DNA of 64,000 bases from Rotaria sordida. Taxonomy: Eukaryota; Rotifera; Eurotatoria; Philodinida; Philodinidae. Below the pieces are notes generated by a model, which saw only the letters and a program-made list of their open reading frames with translations, made no database searches and had not been told where the DNA came from. The DNA lies in contig CAJNOL010000023.1 in NCBI GenBank assembly GCA_905250125.1, forward strand, positions 258,705-322,704. Reading direction: 5' to 3'. Positions 12,254 through 26,739 of the stretch are shown one piece after another; position 1 is the stretch's first letter; each line of letters opens with the position of its first letter. The position numbers were made by a program, and so were the translations under genes.

Positions 12254-13432
12254 ATGGGCAAAAAGAGAAAGTCAACAGCAACATTTGCTGTTATCAAGCC
12301 ATCTGAACATACCGATGTAAGACTACGACGGTCTCCTTATATTGGTATGGCTCAGAACTTCGTCCTAGTGTGGCTCAATGCTAATATCAATGAGATGAAC
12401 AACAACAACAACAACTCTATGAAGTCCATCAACAAATTAAAAGAAGTGGTCAACAAGATATATTCATTCACAGATGTGAATGAATACATCGATTTTATAA
12501 CCGATAGTTCAACGAGAGAAAATATTTATGATCTTTTCTGGTTTCTTCAGCCAAACAATTGTTTACATCGTCCATGATATTCCACAAATCGATACTTTAT
12601 ATATTTTCAATGAGAACTAAGCTTGGCATAAAGGTTGGCCCAAACAATGGTCAAAAATAAAAGGAGTATTTACACATATGGCTTCTATCTGTAAAGCTCT
12701 TCAACAAGCGGCACAAGAATGTGACAAAAACTTGATCTCGATGAGTTCTATGACAACCATTAGTGGAAGCAGCAACCTAAATCTCGATCAACTGGATTCA
12801 TCGTTAATGTACATATAAATAATGAAAGAAATTTTATTAACCATTGATTTCAACTAACAACATATCGATGAATTTACTACTTATTGTCATTAACTATTTG
12901 CCGAGAATTCGAGAGAACGACAAAATGTTCAAAAAATTGAGCGAGAATATCACGAAAATACTCCAATATGTTGGTATACGTACCACTGTTTTCTTTATTC
13001 AATGCTGAACCGTTGTTACGCATGATGGAAGTCGGTCTCATTATAAAGATGGGATTGTTTATTCGTGATTTGCACAACAACATCGCCGAGCTTCATGATC
13101 ACCAGTTTGCTTGAAATACATCTATGAATTCATTTACTGTTTATTGTGGTCAAGGATTGTCGTATACACATTTTGATCAAATGGCTAACACCAAAGGTAG
13201 ACTATTATCATTTAATAACTTTTTGTCGACAAGTCTTGAGCGAGAAGTGTCTCTTTCGTTTGCTGAGAATAATCAAAATGATACCGATCTGATAGATGTT
13301 TTCTTTGAAATAATTATCAAACCATCGACATCAACTACTGTTTTCTCAAACGTTCAAGATGCCAGTTATTTCAAAGGAGAAGAAGAAATACTCTTCATGA
13401 ACAATAGCAAATATATAAAATCCATGAATTAG
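12254..13432 (+). pseudogene. Mono-ADP-ribosyltransferase (ART) pseudogene
   Basis: An N-terminal open frame (12254-12577, with an Asn-run) is followed, in another frame, by VHDIPQIDTLYIF, an in-frame stop, a KQWSKIKGVFTH block and CKALQQAA. Further stops and frame changes come before the ART fold region with YHENTPI, FLYSMLNR and MEVGLIIKMGLFIRDLHNNI. The C-terminal part at 13124-13432 is open and carries YCGQGLS, LLSFNNFLSTS and the EEEILF catalytic-loop-like motif (E-x-E). This order matches the large family of eukaryotic arginine-type NAD ADP-ribosyltransferases found in bdelloid rotifers. At least three frame breaks and several stops make a functional full-length product unlikely. Short introns could explain a break, but no GT-AG pair I tried restores the frame at the first stop. 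Confidence 0.8.
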
Positions 13433-15144
13433 ATATTAGAACAATAAACGAGTATTCTATAATTAGTTCAACAAAGATTATTATCGTGTCATCTCTAAAA
13501 GTACAATTTCGTACAACTGTTTCCATATAAAGATCACATTCAATTGTTAGTATTCAGTTTTCAAAACGAACAGATAAAAATAAAATTTTATCATTAATAG
13601 TCTGATCAACATCAAGAACTTTCTGGCTTCGATCATCTGATTAGTCGAAACGTAACTCTTCCAATTTACAACGGCAAAAAAAAGAAGCCCTGACTCCAGT
13701 ATAGCATGGTGATCTTTTGAACAAAAAGAGTTTCATATGAAATCGTCCAAGCGATAGTTCATTTATTTTTAGGAATTATCGATTTATCAGTCAATCGTCA
13801 CTGGAGGCATCGTACCGCATTTTGCAGCCCAGTGTAACCCGAATGTCATCTAGGCTTATTTATTAATTGAATTGTTTCTTTGTTTGAATGGCAAATGGAT
13901 GTGGTAAAAAAATTTTTGAATAGACAACAAAGTGTATTATACATCGTTTGTTTAGTTTTTGATTAAGATTAACATTGAGATGATAATGTTCAATGTATAG
14001 TTTAAAAGAAAACTTGAATAATTATATGCTAATAAACATTTATTAATACAATGACATCTTCGTTCTGAGATGTTTGTTAGTTTCAATAAATACTAATTTG
14101 AGAATGATATTCAAAAACGATGATTCTCCACTCCAAAAAGTCAATTTTCGTCAAAAAAAAATGATTTTTGAAATCTTTTTTATGCTAATGATCAAATTCC
14201 AAACAAACTCCATTCAAATACAGTTCATTATAGAGAGGCTGCGTTCGTTTTTGGTTATTGGGGCACTTGATGCTCCTTCGAATGAGAGGAAGGAATTTAT
14301 TATATAGGCTGGGATTCTGTAGAAAACTTCTGATGGTCTTTCACTATTTTAGATACTTTAATGTCCGTAAAAATTTCAGAAGGCAGCAATAAAAAATCCT
14401 TTCTCCTCATCTGAAAGAGTAAACAATTATCTTTCAAATAAAATAATTCTCAAATCTATACCTTGAAGTGTAGTGTAAAAATATTTATACGAGGCGAGAG
14501 TCTATTTGAGGTCTTGATATATAGTAAAATTCTAAGTGCTGAGGTTTAGAGAGATAAAAAAAATCCTAGGTTTACTTTTTTTTTATCTAATATTTTGTAA
14601 AAAATCGATTTAGAAGGTGAGAGGCATTAAGATAGTATCAACTTTTCAAAGCTCTCTTCGATGGTTCCCACTCTTTAGATATTCGATTAACATTCCTTTT
14701 ATGCATATAGTGAGTCGTTGTATTGACATTCTAAATTTTCCTTAACACTTAGAAACTTTTCTTTTCATATTTATTAGTAAAAATCAAACAAATAATCCAG
14801 TTATTTCAATATTAATTTGATGAATCCATCTTAAATAATGTCATTTTTCATTTGTTTGTGTTACCGGTAAAATAATACGGCATTTGATACAAAGCAAACA
14901 ACAACAAAAAAAAAACAGAAAACAGAAGACAACTATAAATAAAAAGTATTGAAGCCAGATATAAATATTCGTAAGGATTCTATGCAAAAACTAAATAGAA
15001 AATATGGAAGAAACAACAATACATATTGAATGGGTCTTTTATGTCTATAATCATACAGACTTTTGTTAAATCGATATAATCACTGTTTGATATGACTATC
15101 TGAGGGTTAAACATATAAATAAAACAAAAAAAAACAGAAAACAA
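13433..15144. other. Intergenic region, nothing recognised
   Basis: Between the ART pseudogene and the 3' end of the SLC4 gene. The 14074-14307 (+) open frame has no domain or splice support. Sequence is low complexity with T-runs; no RNA gene or terminal repeats seen. Confidence 0.5.
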
Positions 15145-18100
15145 TCACAATCTAATGTCGCTATTGGTTCTATCTACACTAGTTCTTCCACTTTCTTGTT
15201 CACCATTTGATATTGATGATTCCATTGGTTCAATAACAATAGTTGGTAATTGTGAATTATTTGTATTTACTAAAGCTCGATCTTCATCAGAACTTCGAAA
15301 ACTTAAACCTAATTTACCAATTCTAAAACAATAAAAAAAACACACAGGATAAATAATTATATGAATTTAATATTAAATAATAAACCTTTTTTTAATTCCT
15401 GAACTTCGTGATGATTTATCATTGTTTGATGGTTTTTTTTCTGATGCTATTACTTCTTTATCTTTTGATTTAGCTATAGATTTCCATAGAAATGTTTTAC
15501 CAACTTCTTCAGAAAAATTCATAACATTTGCTAATTGATTATTCTTAAAAAATATAGTATGACAAAAGAAGAATTAAATTTCAATAATTAATACATACTT
15601 GAACAGTTTGTGTTGGAACTTTCGATATTGTACTATCGTCAATACGAGGTTTTCCACTATCAAATGCTATTATTTCATTTGTCTAAAATATTCCTTTTTT
15701 TTTTATTGAAATGTCATCCAGGAATAGAGTTTCGAAAAACTTTTTCAATTTTTAAGTAGAACTCATCGGAACCGATGAATTCTACTTTTAAAAGAAATTT
15801 GATCATTAGATTTTCTCTGATAACAAACGTCTAACAAGATAATAAAAGCAAGATTCTAAACTAACCTTATTTATAATATCAATATTATCTGGTAGAATAC
15901 TATTTCTTCTTTCTTCAATTTCTTTTTTAACAACTTCTGGCATAACATCATCTAAATATTCAAGTTCACGTCGTGTAAATATATAATCCATTGCTTTTCT
16001 TGCTCCAACAAGAGCTAAAACCATAATAGGAAATAATATTGATATACTTTTTATTGATTTTATAATCCATAATAACGTTAAACAACTTAATTGAATTAAT
16101 GTAAACATATGTACACGACGTGTTCGAACATATCGAAGATAAACATAATCTGGTTGATATTTTTCAGGCATAAATATTAATAATATTCGAGAAATTAATT
16201 GAATTTCTTTCATAGATGATATACCCATATAAAGAAAAACACCATAAAGTACAGGCATTGGTATAAGACCCAAAAATTTTGTTAAAAATACAGATAGACC
16301 AATAAATAGAAATACAACAAAACCAGTTACACGTTGTTCTCTAACACCTAAAAATTTTGGTTTTTCTCCTGGTGCTGCTGTTTCTGATTCAAGTTTAAGT
16401 GCAATAACATGGTTAATTGAAAGTACTGTTGCAGCAACAAACCATGGAAGACCAAGTACAGAATTAAGTGCAATACAAAATAATACAATTAATAAATCAA
16501 GATGATAACCTAAACCTTTCTATAACAAAAAAAAAAGAAAATTTCATTTTTATTTTTTGAATTTTAAAAATTAATATCCTATTCAATTACTTTAAGTTTA
16601 TTTTCTTTTCTATTTATAATAACAGCTGTTATTTGTTGATCCATAAAAATAAGTATTGTTGCTAATAATGCAGGTAAAATTGCAGCAAACCACATATACA
16701 TAGGATTGCTTCCAAATGGATTTATAATCCATCCACGATTTTCTTTTGTTGTTGCAAATTTTCTTGGTACACTTAATTTTGGTGTATCAAGACCAATAAG
16801 ATAATCAATTAAAACATTAATAAATATTGCTAAAACAACACCAAAATCGCTTACTTTTGAACGAATCTAAATTTAATAACAAAAAAAAAAAAAGAAAATT
16901 CGAATTTTTAAAATAAATTTAATACGTACATTCATTGGTAAAAATCGACTAAATTTAAAATTTTTTAATGTATATGCTAAAACAAATGTTGATACAAAAA
17001 GAATAATTGAAAAGAAAAATACATCAGGAATATAAGTTTTATCATTTAAATTTTTACAATCTATACCAATAAATTGATATGATTGAGTTTTATAACAATC
17101 CTAAATATACAAAAAAATAATTCATTTTAATATAAAAATATATTTTATTATTTTATTTATACATTTATTGTCATAGAAAAATTCCAATTTCTTGTTTTAT
17201 TCGATATTAAACATGAACAATTTGATGGTAAAATTTTATTTGTATGTAATCGAACAGCTCGATGACGATTGATTTCAATCATTTTATCAAATGCTTCATA
17301 GATAAAAATAATACCAATAAGAGCAGCAAAACTTTCCTCTACAAAATAAAAGTATTTTGAATTAAAATTAAATCTATCAACAAGTCTTAATTTTCAAGAA
17401 TAATTCAATTGAAATCTTTTATTTATTAGATTTTGATTAGCCAATGTCAAAATAGAAATTTTTTTTCCTTTACGGACATATTCTCTTTATGTTGATTGAA
17501 GAGATATACATATATGTCAGCATAAGTCGTTTACAACTAAATCAACACAAAATGTCACATCAACGTACTGCTAAAAATAATAAAGTATTCGATTCTTTGG
17601 TATTATACATCAAAAAAAGAAAATTGTTAGCATAATGCCTATAGGATTAAAATGCGAAACATGATGTAGTTGCCGCTGTTAATCACGGGAAGATTATTTT
17701 ATTCTATCTATTTTGAGACACATTTCTTCATCATCATTTTTATTTTATCCTCCAAGAAAATAATAAGAAAGTAGTGCATATAGTATAATGAGATATTATT
17801 TATATATACAATCTTCTATGGCATATTAATAATGTCTGTCACGATCTATGGCATGGGAGCAATGGGGGATGTTGTTAAGTTGTCTGTCAATGATACAAAT
17901 TTCTGCCCTATATACTTCATATTCCTTTTAGATTGTATTCCATATCAATCATAGGCAATAAAGGATAACACTAAGCTTCTTTTTCGGTCTCATAATTATG
18001 AAATTTACAGAATTGTTCCGCCCGCGAAGGACAAAGGTTGTTCTTATCTCTTAGAAAATATTTGTGTTTTTAATCTAAGTAAAGTTGAAAATTTTCCTTG

Positions 18101-21100
18101 TGTTCTATTATATTGAAAATATGTTATCTCTTTGTTTAATATTAACTACTTCGAGTCAATAGTGAAAATTCACGAAAAACAAAAATAACGTTTTTCTTTT
18201 TAATTTCAAATAAACGAACCAGTAAATCGTGTTATATATTTCACAAGATAACTTGCATCAGTAACAACCATAATTAATAGAATAAGTGCTGTCCATAAAC
18301 CAATCCAACAACGAAAATTCATATAATCATATCCATAATTACTACAAAATAAATATTTCTTAATCAAAAAAAAATTTTTTTCTTCAATAAAATAAATTTC
18401 TTTACGTGCAAAAATGATTAACAATAGTTTCAAAAACTAGTACAGGACCAGTACTACCTAAAATTGTTAATGGTTGACCAGCAAATAAATGATATAAACA
18501 ACCACAAATTGCACCTGATAGAAGACTTTCAATTGCAGCCTTAAAATATTAATAAATAAAAAGAAAAATGATAATGCTTTCTTGATGATTTTTTTATTAT
18601 TCATTATAATACCATATTATTATCAGTTGCTGTACTTAAAAGACCACCAAATGTAATTATTGGTGACAAACAAGCAAAATAGAGAAATATTATTGCCGCA
18701 ACAGATTGAAATGATATAGCATCAGTAAAATCTGACCAATAAAATTTTGATTTACGTTTTATATCATTAATAAGACCTCCACAAAATCTAATAAAAAAAC
18801 AACAAAAACAAAAATTTGATTTAAACAGATTAATCATTTTGCATACCTTCCTGTTCTTGTTAATGATGGATCTAATTCATGTTCATGATGTTCCGGTTCA
18901 GCTGTTTGTGGTATACCATTTATTTTATTTCTATCAAGTCGATCTTCCTATAATATTCAATAATTTCAATTTTATAATTGAATCAATATAACGGAATTGC
19001 CCTCTCCATATTTTTAAAATTTTTTTTTGTATTATTCACTTAATTGAAATACATTCTTTTCTAGATATCAAAAAACAGCACACTTCAAATTCTGTATAAA
19101 ATGATACACTTTATTTAATAAATAAAGTTTTCTTCAAGTTTTTTCGATCAAACATAATCGTAAAATAAAATTGAGTACAGACTAGAGCCCATCGGGTTCA
19201 GGGGATCAACCCGACGGGTTTCAGTATAGACTGTAAATTTTCTTTTTGACAGAAAATTGTATCAGTATTGTCTTTGTTGTTGTTGTGTAATCTGATTAGA
19301 TATCATTTAGATGAATTTATTGGTGCATAGTTCTTCGGAATAATAGTCAACATACCATGTTTGACTATGATGTTGGACCGTTCCGCTCATACGTTCAATG
19401 GTTCCCTAGCATTTTGTTATCACATTTAAGTGCAGTTGGAAGTGTCTTTGATGTATCTTTCCGCATTCATTGCTTTGTCTTTCTAAATCATTGGCATTAT
19501 TAACTTTCGATCATATATATTTAATCACGCTATCACTTTTTAGTAGAAATTTTGTTGTCTCATAAACACTACGTAACTTTTCATCACTAGAAAGCTAATT
19601 TTTGATATCATCTTCAGTTGAATTGTGTTGTAACACCCAAATTTGCAAACTTAATCTTCTTGTGTTTTTGGTTGTTTGATTTTCTTGTATAGAAAGATCT
19701 TTATGCAGTATCCATTATTCTTGAAATATTCATTTCCGCAGTCAATCATCTTCTTGACATCCGTCTCTTGTGAGCTCGACATCATATAGCCTTTGAGATT
19801 TTGGCTTTCGTTCGAGCCATACGTAGACGACTGGGAGAATGTGACAAAGTGATAGCGCTAATAGTGTTGACTATTTGAATCTACAATTTAATTGTTCGTA
19901 ATAAACTTATTCCATCAAAATCATTCTAAATTTTTATTGATCCATCTGCCACTTTCATATTTACAGCGGTTTTCATATCTTTTATTTTCATCTTTCTCAA
20001 ATATGCCTAAAATAAGTTTCGAATCCAATCATATATATATATATATATATCTTTGTAGAGAATTTTCAAGCGTTATCTTTTAATAAAGGAAAGTGCTTCA
20101 ATCAAGAAGATAATATTTCAATAAAAATATGAAGTGGGCAATTCTTTTATGGGTCATCTGATATTTTTATCTTACTTTATTTGGTACACTTTTAGGTGGT
20201 TCAATACGTGTTGTAGGATCCCATTCACCCGGTGGTAAAACTGTAACATGATCAAGAAAATCATCAATTCCTATAGATATATAGAATCATTTTTAATAAT
20301 ATCTTTCTTTTTTTCTTCAAATAATTTCACCTGCAAGTAAATCTTGTCGATTTCGAGCTCGATAAGCAACATCATGAAAAATCTATTGAAATAAACTAAA
20401 TTGTTTGAATTTTTTTTGTTTTTTATATTTTCAAATATATACTTCATCAGACATTAATGTTGCTATAGAACGTCCTATTTCATGATAACGATAATGTTCA
20501 CTAGATGGTCCAATTAAAACAAAAAGAAAACGTGTTGGTAATGGTACTTCAATAAGATCTGGTATTGTAACACCTTTTGATAGACGAACAAATGCATAGA
20601 CAGGTGTTTGAAGAAAATCTACAGCGCCAACTAAAACATTTGTTGCTTCAGCATTTGGTGGAACTTTTTTCATAAATGATAAATTAATCTATAAAATCAG
20701 AACCAAGAAAAAAAAAATAAACATAAGATTATATCATTTTTTTTTCTTACTTTAACACGTGATTCATTTGCTGAAAAACTAGTTCCTAATTCATCATTTT
20801 CACCCATACGAATTTTTGATTGATCCCCAACACTAACTAAATAAATAAGTATGCTATTAGATTTGAAAAATAAAATGATTAGAATACTTTTCTATCTATT
20901 GAATATATGAGCAAAATTATTCGTTAGTAACATGACATGTGTATCTCGTAGAGATGAGTTATCAGTAAAAAAAACTACTATTAGCAATAGGATACAAAAC
21001 AAAAGATATTTGACTTTTATTTCATGAATTTTAATTATAAAAAACCATCTCCGAATTGAAGCAAAAATAGATAGTACATTCTGTGAACAACTCCTTAGAT

Positions 21101-22876
21101 TACAAAATCTCTATTCAAAGTTTTAACCTAGATTTTCAAAACAAAAAAAAAACAAAATCGATTTACTTTTTGTTACTGACATGACAAAGTACGAATTAAA
21201 ATCTGAATAAAATAACTATTTATTTTAGTAAACAATTTACAGGTCAAAGCACTTTAATTTATTCAGTCATATGTGTATGACCACCTTGTTTTGAATAACA
21301 TATTATTGAACAAAAAAAAAACTGCTATTTTTTAAGTAGGTAGTGCGTCATAAGAGGAAATCCTCATGCGTCATATCCATCCTTAGTATATCATTATAAA
21401 AATGTTAATTTTATAACATCTTTTTCTTTCTAATTCTTTATAATAAAGCGATTCATCATGTTCTATCTGAACGGTTGTTTGTATACGGTTCGAACATTTT
21501 TTTAATTAAATTTTGAAAAGTAGATTAGTATACTAAACTTGCTTTTAGACATAAATAAATAAAAATATACGTAAAAGGAAATGTTCCGGAAAATTATCTC
21601 TTCTTACTATCATTAAATATTTCTTTATTTATTATAGTCTTACGTCTATTGGTTAATGTTAGATTATGATTGAGTGTTCCAGGAGGTGTTGTTGATGGCA
21701 TTTGATCAACACTTGACATAGTAACATCTTTTTGTGAACGAATTCGTGTTAATTCAGCTAATGAACGTGTAAATGGTAATGGTTTTCTAATTTCTTGTGT
21801 ATGTAAATGTCGATGAAATTCTTTTTCATGCTTTAATTAAAAACGACATACACAAAAATAGTTTCATTTTTATTCAAAAAAAAAATCCAAACCTGATGTA
21901 TATGTTTAAGTAAAAGAGCATTACGTGTAACGCAACGTTTTTCAGGTGATAATGATTTATTAGAAATCATACTATCAAGAATCATATCTATATTTTAAAA
22001 ATCAAAATAGAGATTGAAAATAAGAAAAAAAAAATGAATATACAAACAACTAACCAATGATTGTAGGAAATTGATCAGCTTGCATATCAAGAATAACACT
22101 TCCATTTAAAATACAATTTCGTAATTCAAGTAATGAATGTAATGATAATGTAGCAACATGTGGTTTACTCCATCGACCACCACTTTCAACATCTTCTTCA
22201 AATTTAACCCATCTAAAAAAATGAAAGAATAGGTTTGTTTTTTTTGTTTAGTTAAAATACAATTTACCTTGCTGTTTCTTTCCAACCTTGATCAATAGAT
22301 TCACCTGATTCATTTAGTTTTTCACCCTCACATCTTAATTCATTAAGTTCAATAAATAAATCATGTGGTTTATGTTCTTCATCATCATCATCTTGATCTT
22401 CATCACCAAGTAAAAATTGTATACGTGCACTTGGATCGTCTATTTATATGTATATATATATACAGTTTACATCTTGGTTTTTTTTATCGAAAGAAATGAA
22501 AACTTTTTTTTACCAATTTCATATGATTCATCAGTCTCGCTGCTTGGAGCTAATTTAGATGTCACATTGCTTGGTTCTCCTAATTGTTGTGAACGACGAT
22601 GACGTTTTCTATGTCTTTCTACTGGATTATATGTTGTTAAGCTAGGTTGATGATAAATTGATTTATGTCGATCTAATAAAAACCAAAGCAAAAAGGAAAA
22701 ACAAATAAATTTTTCATATAAAACCAATTACCATTATCAGGTAATACTGGACGTGCTTCATTTCGTCGAAAATCCGAAATAGGAATGTATGATGTTGATG
22801 TATTATCAATATTTGATTGGTTTTCATCAGGTGATAATGATGAATAAGTTGGAAGTCCATCAAATGGATCCTTCAT
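15145..22876 (-). CDS. SLC4 family sodium/bicarbonate transporter (NBC/NDCBE-like)
   Basis: Twenty-one exons, 22732-22876 down to 15145-15322, total 3624 nt (1207 residues). The cytoplasmic N terminus has the His/Arg-rich tract typical of NBC proteins ([13 protein letters not shown]) followed by the Band-3 domain, including [18 protein letters not shown] and [20 protein letters not shown]. The membrane domain starts with [15 protein letters not shown] and has [38 protein letters not shown] and [13 protein letters not shown]. Long exons 16591-16866 and 15866-16519 encode the last transmembrane helices and the C-terminal cytoplasmic helix. The protein moves bicarbonate with sodium across the plasma membrane. 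Sodium dependence and charge are not decidable from sequence alone. Long introns 17339-18219 and 18948-20175 carry repeats. The AG five nt upstream of the ATG suggests a trans-spliced start or a missed 5' exon. Confidence 0.93.
17625..17905 (-). repeat. GTGACAG dispersed repeat, copy B (inverted)
   Basis: Read on the minus strand it shows ATCGTGACAGACAT (about 17833-17847) and ends in ATGTTTCGCATTTTAATCCT followed by ATTATGCTAACA (about 17630-17665), matching copies A and C. It sits in the SLC4 intron 17339-18219, in the same transcriptional sense as that gene. Confidence 0.6.
19180..19235. repeat. GC-rich hairpin relic (CCCGTCGGG type)
   Basis: A short GC-rich island in A/T-rich intron DNA. 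CCCATCGGGTT at 19189 pairs with AACCCGACGGG at 19208. It opens with TAGAGCCC, a start shared with the islands at 28794 and 48838, so it may be a shortened non-autonomous transposon end. It lies in SLC4 intron 18948-20175. Confidence 0.45.
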
Positions 22877-25800
22877 ATTCTAATAAACTTATTTTCTATT
22901 TATAGAAAATTCTGAAAAACCAGTCAAAGAAGTCTATGATGACTTGTCAAAAGAGTGAAAAATAAGCTCTACATAAGCATGTGCAAATCATTTAGTTAAG
23001 TGCCTAGTGCATGTAACTATCAACGAAGACTAATCTTAACCGAAAGAAAAAAAAAAAGGAAAAAAAAAAAAGAGACGAGCTATAGATGTTATATAGAAAA
23101 TAGTCTGGGGAGTTGACGATAGAAGAAAAAATGGAAATATCGAATGATATATAGACAGACATATTTTCTGGTCTTATTTTTTCTTGCGTCGATATCAAAC
23201 GTATTTTTCTTTGGTTCTTACAAAAAAATATTTTGTTTCTATTCAAGACAATTTTTCCGACGAAACGAGCTATGCTCGAGAACGATTGTCGATTATATGT
23301 TAGTGAAAAAAAAGAAAAGAAAAAAAAAAAAAAAAAAAAGAAGAAAATGTCTGGTGTGTTTTGTTTAACAAAAGGTCATAGAATAACCTTGGAATTAGAT
23401 AGATGAATAAAAACGAAATATTCACTACCTGTAAAATATCTTATCAACATAAATATATTACATTTCATTAATAATCAAATCAATGAGATATTTGTTTATG
23501 ATATAGTAAAAAAAGAACAGTAATTGTCAAATGAGTATGTTTAAACGACAGAATATAAATCTCATTTTCTCTATTAGTTCCTTTGATTTGCATTTGTAAT
23601 GAGCATCAACAGAGAATAAGAAAACAAAACTATTTAAGAAATTTATGTCAAAATATAAACAAAATCAAATATTATGAATATTTTTCATGAATTGCTTATT
23701 ATGTTATAAGATAGAAAACTAACTTTTTCTTTTTTTTTTTTACCAAATCTTATCAATCGAACAAATCTTTTTGCATTTAACGTTGCATGAAGAATATTTG
23801 ATATGTTCGTGCTATCTTCTATATTCAGTTTAGATCATCATATTTTACACTAATGATGATCCTCTTTTTTTTTCTTGCTTTTGCAGTATATAAAAAAAAA
23901 AAAAAAGAAAAGACGACATGATCAACAGCATAAAAAATCAATGTTATATTGCAGTCTATTTTGTCTTTTTTCCTGACAACTTGTCGCTCTATTGATAATA
24001 ACATTAGCTCGTAGAATTGGTATACAAGAAGACTCGAAATCTAATTATCTAACTCACACTATCAATAGTTCCTGTGTTGAATGTTTACTTGAATAAACGA
24101 AGAAAAATTAGATATGACATCACTAAGACTTAGTCGGTTTCTTTTTTTTTAGCTTATATCACTGCGAAAAAAAATGTACGCAAAATCTATACGATTAATA
24201 AAACTTATTAAGTAAAAAAAAATCTAAATATGAAATATGTTAACTAATCTATTCAAATAAGAAAAAAAGAAATTTTATGAATACTTGTTAGAAATACAAA
24301 AAAAAAAAGAATAGTAACTTCTATATTCATTAAAATATAACAAGAATAAACTACTTATAATCGGACATAATTGATACTTTTTCTTTTCAAAACAAACAAA
24401 AAGTCTTGATTAAATCATAAGATGTTTGTATACCGTGTTAGGTGGTTGTTTTTTCTTCTTCTCCTTCTCAACTTTACTTCATTGTTAATATTTACGAACA
24501 TACTTGCATCTAAATTTATTTCTATCGTAATAGATATGTTAATAAATTATGATTTTCAAACAGACAATAAAGCAAAAATGTCATTATCAAGTATGACACA
24601 TAAGATCTGATGAAAAGAAAAATGACTTCCTTTATTTTTCTGAACTAGTCTTCATAAGAAGAAAAAAAAAAAAAAGAAAAATGAAAATAACAAGAATTTT
24701 TTTTATCTTACATGCGATTACTTCCCTGTTTCATCGGTCATATTTCGACTTTTTTCTTCATGAGTATCATTAGTATAATTATCAAATGTGTATTGTTTCG
24801 ATTCGATTCAAGTATTCATATTTATTTCTATTATTGGATTCATTTCCTTCGTTATGAAATATATCAAGAATAATAATAAAAAATCCATCTCATAATAGTA
24901 AACGATGACGCCTACATTAGGTTGATAGAAGTAAAAGCACGAAAGAAAATCCAGATCCTTATAAGCTTTTTTTTTTCTTCTTCTTTTTCTACCCTATTAT
25001 TATATTTTGTTCTATGTAAAGATCAAGTCACGACAAGAACATTACTATTTGTAAGAAAACATGGGTATCTATGACAATGTTTTTTTTTTCTTTCCGAATA
25101 AATGAAAAATTAAGTTAGCAGATATTTTTTATCTCTTCCTGCTAGTCTGTTTGTCTATCACATGTAACATTTTTAATAATCCATAGAGGTTTTGGATACA
25201 CGTCATGTGATCTTTTCCTTTTTGTCAACTAATTTAGAATAGTAGAAAATATTTCAACATTTTATACATAACTCTAAGGTTGAAATGTCACCAGAAATTT
25301 GTTGGATAGTTTTTGGTAGATACAACGTGAAAATTGGACTGGTCTAGTTCATTCTATCTTCCTCTCTAGAGACCTATGCTTTTAGGATGAAATTTTTACA
25401 TAAGATTGATGAAAATTTAAATTAGTGATGCATCAATTTCTGATTTTTAGACAATAAAGATCGCAATACTATCGATATTTAAAACCGCCGATTTCTACCA
25501 ATTTTTCGAGAAATCAAAACTAGCTAAATCTCACGCGAAGAATTAATCGGAATAATCAGTAGTTCTAAGTACCGTAAATAAGTAATCTTATACATTTCAA
25601 CATTATCTTAACAGTATTTATAGTTGAATGAATTATAATTTATATATTTTTGATTTTGAATTTTTGTCAGATAATAGAGAAATATGTTTCTTTCTTCCAA
25701 ATAATCTAGTACTGATCTTGTCAAATACAAATGAAATATAATTTCAGATTATATGAAAAACAAATTAGACATGAACGCAATTATCGTTCTTTTGTCTCAA

Positions 25801-26739
25801 TCTCAAATGACCTAAATTTTGTTTTTACGTATAAAAAGCTTGAAAGAAAATATCAAAACAAATAATACTGAACAATTCTTGAACAGTTTCCAACGTTATA
25901 ATATCAATATGATAATCAAACAATATTTATTTGTATTTAATATTTTATTTTAAAAATTCATGACAATGAAGTAGATGAATTGTAAAAAGGTCAACAAGAA
26001 AAGATGATTTGCTTGTTCCAACTAACATAGAAAATCATTGAGACTTATTTCATTTTGATCAAATAACAATCGAAGTGAACGAATTCGTTATTTGAAGAGC
26101 AACAATTTTTTTTTGTTCTTATTTTTATCCGTCGTTATCTTCAGCATTCATTAGCTAATGAGGGAACGTTTTCAACTTAAAAATCGATTACAAAATCCCA
26201 AAAGGATAATAGGTCCTAAAAATGTCAGCTCAAAAGAATGTTCACTTCACGAGATATTGAATTCCCTAAAAATCACTCATATTCCGCGAAAGATTCAACA
26301 ATCTCATGTACTTTTGGAATTCAATATTTTCAGGCCAAAATATCATCATTTGATTCTTTCGTATATATCGTGCTAATGACTAAAATATCAGTGAAACGTT
26401 CATAACTCTGTAGAGAATACCTAGATAACTGTTATCCTCTTGCGGCTTTTAATACCTCATTCGGACTTACCTTATGCGTTGAGTCTGAACTCAAAAGCGA
26501 TTTTCAAGTTGGGACAGTTTTCTTTGTAAATGGTAATAGAATGAGAGAACACCTTTCAAAATTTGATTTTCGAGCTTTTCTATAGCAATTCTAACTTTTT
26601 CCTTGAGAACATATCGAAATTTAATTACAAGCATTCTTCTATTTGACAACACTTATCATTGAAATTTATCAATTTTATATTTAGACTGGAATTACAATCA
26701 ATATTTATTTAGAAGTAATACAAACACAAAAATATTCTA
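22877..26739. other. Large intergenic region, no supported gene
   Basis: About 3.9 kb between the SLC4 and PNKP genes. Long poly-A/poly-T tracts (for example 23308-23345, 24660-24675). Open frames at 23004-23246, 23144-23368, 24422-24610 and 26158-26376 lack domains. They arise from low complexity or overlap one another. No RNA gene or clear terminal inverted repeat found. The SLC4 promoter should be in the first few hundred bases. Confidence 0.5.

Noticed and set aside
22417..22602. Plus-strand frame overlapping SLC4 exons
   Set aside because: Antisense shadow of the SLC4 N-terminal exons.
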